Below the pieces are notes generated by a model. It had not been told where the DNA came from. It saw nothing but the letters and a program-made list of their open reading frames with translations, and made no database searches. A stretch of DNA of 64,000 bases from Clostridia bacterium (GTDB taxonomy: Bacteria > Bacillota > Clostridia > UBA1381): assembly GCA_900751885.1 (NCBI GenBank), contig CAADTH010000045.1, positions 1 through 64,000 on the forward strand, read 5' to 3'. The translations under genes were made by a program, and so were the position numbers. Numbering within the stretch: the first letter of the stretch is position 1; every line of letters begins with the position of its first letter. This document shows positions 33,833-41,200 of this stretch, one piece after another.

Positions 33833-33861
33833 ATTATAACATATTCCCATACGCTATACAA
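33833..33861 (-). promoter_or_regulatory. CE12 gene promoter
   Basis: On the minus strand, TTGTAT (33856-33861) and TATAAT (33833-33838) are 17 bases apart, about 65 bases before the start codon. Confidence 0.75.
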
Positions 33862-34015
33862 GTCATTTTTCCTTATAACTATAAAATTTTTTATAGTTTA
33901 TGAGCACACACAATTGTGATGAACACCACAGAAAACACCCCAAACACGCTGATTTTATACTGCCACACGGTAGTACAAATCAATACTATCTGCCCTGCCA
34001 ATGAACATTCCCTAA

Positions 34016-34327
34016 TCATCCAAGAAGAAAGTACCGCGGCATGAAATATTTGTATTTTCGCATAAAAAAGTCTGTATCGTCTGTGATGCAGTATATCTTT
34101 ATATTATCAAACTGTCCTTTTGCATAATATTTTCCGGCTTTGAACTTGAAACCGACAATATGGGCATCACCTGAAATATCCATCTTATTTGAATATATCT
34201 CATTATCATTTTTCACACTTAGTGCGCTTTGCGCTGATGGCGATACAAACCCATTTGCAGATAGCGTATCGGCAGTTAGTGCATGAAACGCCTGTTTATA
34301 CTCATAGTGTATCGGACCCGATTTTAT
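34016..34327 (-). pseudogene. Open frame fragment of unknown origin
   Basis: 103 codons are open between a TAG at 34328 and the stop at 34016. The only start is a GTG at 34216 without a ribosome binding site, two thirds of the way in from the upstream stop being still coding-like. The translation has balanced composition (EYKQAFHALTADTLSANGF, then GFKFKAGKYYAKGQFDNIK) and reads like the end of a real protein. The family was not recognised. It is probably a gene remnant. Confidence 0.4.
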
Positions 34328-34384
34328 CTATCTTCCAGAGAAATTTTTTGATGTCGATAGCTTCCTTGCCAATGTAAAAATTAA

Positions 34385-34531
34385 AAAAAAGAGAAAAAGG
34401 TTCCTATGGATTGGATTACAAACAATGGTACGTATGTGTCGCCGGAATTTCTCTCATACGCGCGTCCGCTGATGCAAGCAAAACTCTCACCCATTATGGT
34501 GGATGGACTGCCGAGTCATTTCTATCATTAA
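34385..34531 (+). pseudogene. C-terminal fragment of a 6-phosphofructokinase
   Basis: Translation gives EKKVPMDWITNNGTYVSPEF followed by SYARPLMQAKLSPIMVDGLP, ending at TAA 34529-34531. This matches the final segment of PPi- or ATP-dependent phosphofructokinases (VP-x-(D/E)WI, GxYV, (E/D)F, YARPLIQGE, GLPRH). Similarity extends upstream of the only ATG (34406), up to a poly-A stretch and a TAA at 34382, so this is a 3' fragment and not a small gene. The rest of the gene is missing. A terminator follows at 34597. Confidence 0.6.
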
Positions 34532-34596
34532 GCATACAGGCTGTTATCAGTGCAAAGATTACAATAGTGCTTGCAAGAGAATTTTTCTCTGAAAAC

Positions 34597-34624
34597 AAAA
34601 AAGGCTTGGTATCAAGCCTTTTTT
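34597..34624. terminator. Bidirectional terminator
   Basis: A perfect 12-bp stem AAAAAAGGCTTG/CAAGCCTTTTTT with a GTAT loop. It can end the DUF11 gene on the minus strand and was probably the terminator of the lost phosphofructokinase gene on the plus strand. Confidence 0.85.
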
Positions 34625-34664
34625 GTATCTGTTTATATTATCTTGTGTTTTTGCAAAATTGTCT

Positions 34665-37600
34665 CTATATCATATTTGAACAGCAACGGCATACACTTAC
34701 CGAAGCAGAATCCGTATTATTGGACGGATTGGTATCCTCTGTCAGAGAAGAAACAGACGCTGTGTTTCTGATACAGCATCTTGCATACGTGCTGACACAT
34801 CCAGAGATGAAAATGGAGATGGACTCACCCGGCGCAAGGCTTCCTGCATGATATATCCCGCTCCATGCCTGCCAGCTCTGCCCTTCATCATTAGAGAAAA
34901 CAGGTCTGCAAATATCTGCCGGCAGAACATCCGTAATAACCACCTCTTCTGCTATATCTGGCCCTGCATTGGACACCGTCAGCGTATAGGTCAATCTTTG
35001 ACAACGCATCACCTGATTTGGGCAGGCGGTTTTCTGTATTGAAAGGTCCGCTTCTTCTCCCCCTCTTCCTTGAGCTGGAGTGTCCACTGTAGCAGTATTG
35101 TTATCCGGATTCGGATCTGGGGTATCGCTTACAGCAACCACTGTATTGGAAATGATTCCGCAAACCGATGACACGACCGTTGCGCGTATCAGCAAAACTC
35201 TGCTCTGTCCAGCATTAAGCGAACCCAGCAGATACGGATTTGACCATGTGTTCCACGTCAACCCGCCGTCTATAGAAAATTGTACACCCGTAAGCTCAGG
35301 CGGAGCTTCGTCATAGATAAGCACATCCTGCGCACTATCCGGTCCATTGTTTGTGACCACGATTGTATAAGTCAGCAGCTCTCCCGGGACAGCCTGGTTT
35401 GGTTGCGCCCTCTTCGTGACAGAAAGATCTGCGAGCGATTCTATCTCCGTTCGATTGGTATCCGTGTTGTTGTCTGGATTTGGATCAGACGTTTGACTGC
35501 TCACAACCGCAGTATTCACGATGCTGCCGATTGCCGCCGCGGCAACTGTTGCACGAATCAAAACAATGACACTTCCTCCAGCCGCCAGCGTACCAAGATT
35601 ATATGCCCCTGTCCATAACTGCCAGGTAGCACCGCCATCTAGTGAGAACTCTGCATTCGTAAGGCTGGCAGGTATATCATCCCGAAGGATTACATTTACC
35701 GCTTCATCCGGTCCGGCATTCGAAACAGTCAGCGTATACGTCAGCGTACCACCGCGCTGTACAGGATTTGGAGCAGAGATTTTTGTAATGGAAATATCTG
35801 CTGTCTGAACAGGTACAATAGGTCTGACCGGCGTCACAACGGTGGACGTATTGTTGTCGGGATTCGAGTCCGGCGTTTCGCTGTCGACTGTAGCTGTATT
35901 TGTGAGATTCCCAACCGCTGTAGGCGAAACCGTCGCACGTATTAGAATCTGTCTTGACTCATTTGGCAGTAAATCTCCCAAGAAAAGCGTACCATTAAAT
36001 GGCTGCCATGTGCTGCCGCCGTCAATGGAGCTCTCCGCGTCGTCCAGCTCTGTAGGGAGCGTGTCAGCTAAATTGGTGTTTACCGCTGTCTCTGGTCCTG
36101 CATTGGATACCAGAAGTGTATAGGTAATCACTTCTCCTGCCAAAATAGGACTCGGGCTGGCAGTTTTCACCACAGAGATATCTGCGGAAAGCTGAATCGG
36201 AGTAACGACGGTAGAAGTATTGTTGTCCAGGTCTGGATCGGGTGTTGTGCTGGTCACAGATGCCGTGTTGACAATTTCACCGGCAGCAGTCGGGCTGAGG
36301 ATACCGCGAATGAGAATCGTCCGGCTGGAGCCTGCGGCAAATGTGCCGAGTGCGAGCGGACTAATCCACGGTGAGAATGTGACGCCACCGTCAGTGGAGA
36401 ATTCCACATTCAAAAGATTCGCAGGAATCGTATCCGTCAATACAACGTTTTCTGCCGCAGAAGGTCCGGCGTTTTCTACAACAATGGTATAAGTCAGCAT
36501 ACCTCCCGGAACCCCAGGGGCAGGATTCGCTGTTTTTACCACGGAGACGTCTGCTTGTGTACCAACTTGTACAGGAACCTCATTGGAGGTCACATTGAAC
36601 TCTCCCGGGATTCCGCCCTCTACAGGTGTATACGAATAGCTGATGGTTGCGCTGTTCAGCGCCGGATTTGGATTTGGAACTGAAGTTACCTCAGCTGTAA
36701 ATGTGACGGTAACGCTTCCGCCGCCGGGAACGTCCGGAAGTGTAAACCCGATATTTGGATCAGCACCTGAGATGGCCGTGCTGTTGACGATCACAGTGCC
36801 CGGCACGAAAGTCAGACCGCCTGGAACAATGTCTTGAAAGAACACATCTGTTAACGGACTGGTGCAGGTATTTTCCAGCGTCACTGTAAATTGGACAGTT
36901 TCTCCCACGTTAGCTGATTCTCTATCAACAGTCTTGACTGGTATGAACTCCGGCACCTGAATCTCGTTGAAGGAGATATCATCAATGGCATAGTCATTTC
37001 CAATCACCTCCGGTCCTTCGCTTAGAAATTCAACTGTCAGACTGGTATTGTTTTGAGAATTGATGACACTGCCAATCTGTTTCCACTCCGGCGCATCCTC
37101 ATTGACTGGTATCAGCGCTCCCAGAGTCGCACTATACAAAACGCCGCCGTTTTGATCCAAAATGCGTACGCCAAGCTGTGGGTCAGGATATCCGCCCACT
37201 TTAAATAGATTCAATATCCATGAGGTAAACAGATAATTGGTATTTGGCTGTACTGTGACTGTATCACGAAAGAATACCGCGCCTGGATTATAGCCATTGA
37301 CTATCATCATCCGACCAGTCTCATTTCCCATAGTATGGTCAGCAATGCGCCACCATGCGCCGATATTTGCACTCATAGAATTGTTCATGATATTCTGAAC
37401 CGTGTATTCTCCCCCCATCGGAGCATACACATTCGGATTGGGAAGCACATACGTGAAATCTGGTGTCACGCCTGGATACGGTTCCGTTGGCACGCCGGTA
37501 TTGGCAGGAGTCCCCTGTGGAAACATGCCGAAGGTTCCGTCATCAGCGGCGTTGATTAAGTTATCGCCTGAAATAACAGCACAAGAGTCTAAGATTGTTT

Positions 37601-38021
37601 GCACAGGGGTGTAAATCACTGGACCATTGAGAAAATTCTGACCGGTCAAATCAGCGCCGGACACTGTCACCAAAAGTGTATCCGGTGTGACAGAATCCAA
37701 ATTGGTAGCGCCTGGCGGCGGATTGGTTACCGCAGTGATGGGCGGATTGATTCCCTGAGGGATGGCTCCTGTAGCTGCTGTCAAAAAATTGCCCGGTGTG
37801 GGTACTCCTCCAAATGTGCCATAGGATTCCACAATTCTATAATTGCCATTGGGTACATTGAGAAACGTATAATTGCCATTCGCGTCCGTTAAAACGGTAA
37901 GTCTGGCGGTTGTAATAACGTCCTGTAAAACCACCGGTACATTCGCAATACCAGAATCACCGGCAGAAATGGTAGCGCTTCTATCTCTATCAAAGATTAC
38001 ATTACCTGATATGGTTGCCAT
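34665..38021 (-). CDS. DUF11-repeat protein with SdrD B-like N terminus and cysteine-rich C terminus
   Basis: A 1118-residue protein without signal peptide, SLH or sortase motif. Residues 1-139 form an SdrD_B-like domain (ITGxVFDRD-type start, DANGNYTFLNVPNGNYRIVE). Residues 140-354 are a beta-sandwich that resembles a carbohydrate-binding module (NDYAIDDISF). Residues 355-485 are a divergent DUF11 domain, followed by five regular DUF11 repeats of about 123-129 residues starting with AD(V/I/L)S. Four repeats contain SxDGGxTW/F, an Asp-box pattern. Nine cysteines crowd the last repeat (RCC, CRCC), against very few before it. Cysteine cross-linking in a spore-surface or other assembled layer is one reading; the function is unknown. 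Confidence 0.8.
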   Translation of the reverse strand: MATISGNVIFDRDRSATISAGDSGIANVPVVLQDVITTARLTVLTDANGNYTFLNVPNGNYRIVESYGTFGGVPTPGNFLTAATGAIPQGINPPITAVTNPPPGATNLDSVTPDTLLVTVSGADLTGQNFLNGPVIYTPVQTILDSCAVISGDNLINAADDGTFGMFPQGTPANTGVPTEPYPGVTPDFTYVLPNPNVYAPMGGEYTVQNIMNNSMSANIGAWWRIADHTMGNETGRMMIVNGYNPGAVFFRDTVTVQPNTNYLFTSWILNLFKVGGYPDPQLGVRILDQNGGVLYSATLGALIPVNEDAPEWKQIGSVINSQNNTSLTVEFLSEGPEVIGNDYAIDDISFNEIQVPEFIPVKTVDRESANVGETVQFTVTLENTCTSPLTDVFFQDIVPGGLTFVPGTVIVNSTAISGADPNIGFTLPDVPGGGSVTVTFTAEVTSVPNPNPALNSATISYSYTPVEGGIPGEFNVTSNEVPVQVGTQADVSVVKTANPAPGVPGGMLTYTIVVENAGPSAAENVVLTDTIPANLLNVEFSTDGGVTFSPWISPLALGTFAAGSSRTILIRGILSPTAAGEIVNTASVTSTTPDPDLDNNTSTVVTPIQLSADISVVKTASPSPILAGEVITYTLLVSNAGPETAVNTNLADTLPTELDDAESSIDGGSTWQPFNGTLFLGDLLPNESRQILIRATVSPTAVGNLTNTATVDSETPDSNPDNNTSTVVTPVRPIVPVQTADISITKISAPNPVQRGGTLTYTLTVSNAGPDEAVNVILRDDIPASLTNAEFSLDGGATWQLWTGAYNLGTLAAGGSVIVLIRATVAAAAIGSIVNTAVVSSQTSDPNPDNNTDTNRTEIESLADLSVTKRAQPNQAVPGELLTYTIVVTNNGPDSAQDVLIYDEAPPELTGVQFSIDGGLTWNTWSNPYLLGSLNAGQSRVLLIRATVVSSVCGIISNTVVAVSDTPDPNPDNNTATVDTPAQGRGGEEADLSIQKTACPNQVMRCQRLTYTLTVSNAGPDIAEEVVITDVLPADICRPVFSNDEGQSWQAWSGIYHAGSLAPGESISIFISGCVSTYARCCIRNTASVSSLTEDTNPSNNTDSASVSVCRCCSNMI

Positions 38022-38044
38022 TTATAAAACTCCTTATCTAACAT
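37997..38044 (-). CDS. Possible 15-codon leader peptide before the DUF11 gene
   Basis: An ATG at 38044 follows AAAAGGAG and opens a 15-codon frame that contains the next ribosome binding site (AAGGAG) and ends 25 bases inside the DUF11 gene in another frame. Its own binding site is as good as that of the main gene. It may couple or tune translation, or be chance. Confidence 0.3.
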   Translation of the reverse strand: MLDKEFYKWQPYQVM

Positions 38045-38163
38045 TTTTAGGCTCCTTTTAAAATAAGGTTCCTATTTATACTATATTCGGCGCTATGTAA
38101 AATTGATATTGATTCACCATGGGCAAGCCGAATCTCACCTGCCATTTCTTTTACATAAAAAGA

Positions 38164-38198
38164 GCCGGAATCCAAACCATTCTGATTCAGATTCCGGC
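38164..38198 (-). terminator. Terminator of the GH28 gene
   Basis: A 9-bp stem GCCGGAATC/GATTCCGGC with a 17-base loop, followed on the minus strand by TCTTTTTATG. Confidence 0.8.
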
Positions 38199-38238
38199 AC
38201 TCATTTGTTATTCTTTTAACTACTGCGGCTTTTTCATA

Positions 38239-41200
38239 TCATTGTGCTTCTTTGACAAATACATTATCAATCGACATTGGAGCCGCTGACCATACATCAT
38301 ACGCGTACAACTTTCCTAAATTTTTCGCCCCCGTCGCAATCGGTTCATCTGTCAATGTCTTTACAAGATTTCCCGTCCTTTTGTTGGTAATCGTACCGTT
38401 TATGACAGACGCGCCAAAGTCGGCTACAAGATCAACTGCATACCAGTCATTTGAGAAATTTTCAAGGTCTGTGCTTTTATCATAGCGTTCAGTGAAATAC
38501 TGCACCTTGCCCTTACCATGTGCGTGCATGCCGAAAATCGTGTTACCATCCGTATCCTGCAACGCAAAATATGAATTTCTCCCATTGCCGCTTGCCACAT
38601 TTGACTGCCAGTCAAAGCTGATCTGAACCCTATCAAGCTGCACAATTTCATCATCAAGCGTTTTTGAAATAGACGACTCACTTTTATTGCTCATCAGAAG
38701 CTTCAAAGCCCCCTCGGTCAGTCCGGATGCGTTATTGATGGACATCGTTTTTATGCTTGCCACGTTGTTTCCCGCAAAGCCCCACGTGTCATCTGTGACG
38801 TGCGAGAAGTCCTCGGCAATCAGATAGGCAGTATCAACTGTAACCGTGTAGGTCTTTGTCTCGCTGTGATCCGAAGCCGTCACCTCGATGGTGATACGAT
38901 TCTCGCCTTCCGTCAGTGTCCCATTAAAATCGGCGCCATTGTTCTTTATCTTCACTGACGCATGGATATCCTCTGTCGCAGGCTCTATGGCAAGAGATGT
39001 TACCGTTTTTGCCGCTTTGATGTGGTATTCCGTTACCTCACGGTCAAAACCGCTTAACAGTTCTGTGCCATTGCTATCTCTGATGCTCAGTGCATTGATA
39101 TATGCGCTTTTTGGAATTTCCGCCGTGTTATCTATCATATAGTCCGCAGTATGCTTTCCGTCCGGTGAGGTGACTGTCAGCACTCCATCTGAAAGCAAAT
39201 AGCTCTGCTCACCGCCCAGAAGGGAGGTTATGCCGTCTATGACCTCCTCATAGCTTGTTCCGATATACGCGGTAATCACCTTATTTTCATTATCAATCTC
39301 CTTGATTTTGTATGCGCCCTTTCTGATTGCAAGCGCGGTATCCTCCTGCACTGCTGTATAGTAAAGCGTTGCACCTGCACCCCACTGTGCAGTGTTTTCC
39401 TCATCCCACACTGTCACATTGACGCAATAATTCATCGGGCAGTTTTTCACAGTTGTAAAGTGCGGATGCTTAATCCGTATATCGCTAATCCAGCTCTTAT
39501 TCGTGCTATCAGCGCGAATGCCGTAGCTGCGCGGATTTCCAGAAATATTATCGAGTGTGATATGCCGCACAATCAGATTTTCAGCCGCTGGGTTATTCGA
39601 GGAGCTGGAATAGGTATTGTGCAGATAAACCGCGCTGTTGACGTCATTTGTCTCTGTATCTCTTACCTGGAAATTCTCTGTTATGCCGCCGCGCGCCGCA
39701 TTTGTCTTGAGCCATATTCCATATAAGTTCGCGCCGTCTACCAGCAGGTTCTGGAAGAGGATATCATGCGCGCCCGAAGCGTTTTCACTTCCTGTTCCGA
39801 ATCCACCCAGACCGTCAATCGCCTGACAATCTGTCACTCTAATATATGCACAGGGCTTATCAAGCTCATTGCCCTCGCGGTTGCGTCCTGATTTCAGCGT
39901 AACTGCATCGTCCCCCGCTGTAAACAGACTGTTAAAAATATTGATATGTGTGGAGCTGTCAGGGTCAATGCCGTCGCCGTTAAAGAGATGCCCAACCTCA
40001 CTGCCTGTTCCGAAACCAACATCCCCCTTGCCCTGCGAGATAACATTCATATTGTCAAACGTGACATGGTTGCTGTACACTGCATGTACCGTCCACGACG
40101 GCGAATAACCGACAAGCACATCCTTCATATATACATTCTCTGCATTAAACATCACCACACTGTTTCCGCGTGTTGTCGGGTCAGTAACAGGCGATTTTAC
40201 CTTCCATACGCTTTGATTGTTGATTGTCTTGTGGTTCGGTCCCTCTGTGTACGCCAGCGCAAAGCCGTTGCCGTTTATCTGTCCCTTGCCTGCAATCACG
40301 ATGTTTTTTGCATTTGCCGGACTTGCTTTGCCGCTTTCATTCTCGTTGTGTACACCGATATTGATAAGACTGGAATGTATGTACTCATTGTCCGCAAGAT
40401 ACTTTTCATCCGCGTTATCCCTGCTTTCCGTGTTATCCCACTCAGACGCTGTCTGCGGCACCTTTCTCCAGCCCTCCCAGCGCCCGACTGTCAGCGGATA
40501 ATCCTTCGGATCGGTACTGCCAATCAGGGTACCATCTACTGTAAAGGCGATGTCGCTTTTTAAAAATAGTGCCCCCGAATAGAAGGTATATCCCTCCGGC
40601 AGCCATACCTCACCGCCCACCGGACACATGTCGATCGCTTTTTGAATGGCATACGTGTCTGTAACCCGTCCGTCTCCGACTGCACCGAAATCAAGAACAT
40701 TGAGCACTGCAATCGGAGCCGGCTTTGTTGTCGCTGAAATGGTCCGTTGTGCAAGGACTTCTCCCTCTGTTCCTTTTGCAACCACCTTGATTTCATACGC
40801 TGTCATCGGCTCAAGATTACAAAAGGTATATCCCAGCGTCTGACTCTTAGATACCAGCTCCCCATTTAAGTACAATTCATACTCCCCAAACTCAGGTACA
40901 TCGTACAGGGACGCCCTGCTCCACAGCACGTTGATAGAATACTCTGTCACCGCCTCGGCAGGCACATGGACATTGCGCAAATAGTTCGAGCTCTCCTCAA
41001 CGGTAATCTCACATACCGCATACGTACCTGTCAGATACGGCGCGATTTCCTCATTGCTGACCTGCCTTTTGCCGTCCTTGCGCCATGCTTGAAGCTCACG
41101 TATCTGCGCGTCAGTCAGTGAATCCTTTGCGATTGCGTACGCTTTCGCTGTCCCCTCGCTGTAGCCCATCACATCGCCCTCGCGCCCGACCGTTGCCACG

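Larger units (their letters stand above)
33763..34664. other. 900-base stretch without an intact gene
   Basis: From right to left it holds a bidirectional terminator (34597-34624), a 6-phosphofructokinase fragment (34385-34531), an open minus-strand frame without a start (34016-34327), and the promoter and leader palindrome of the CE12 gene (33784-33861). Bases 33862-34015 show only AT-rich sequence with an imperfect palindrome at 33877-33898. The mix suggests past insertion or deletion. Confidence 0.6.

Noticed and set aside
34411..34851. Plus-strand 146-codon frame
   Set aside because: Its 3' half is antisense to the DUF11 gene end and its 5' half is out of frame with the phosphofructokinase fragment; composition is not protein-like.
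35080..38061. Plus-strand frames opposite the DUF11 repeats
   Set aside because: They recur with the repeat period and are shadows of the repeated coding sequence.
38022..38160. SigK-type promoter before the DUF11 gene
   Set aside because: AATATAGTA resembles the SigK -10 box, but no AC lies at the right distance; a vegetative -35/-10 pair is also only moderate (15-base spacer).
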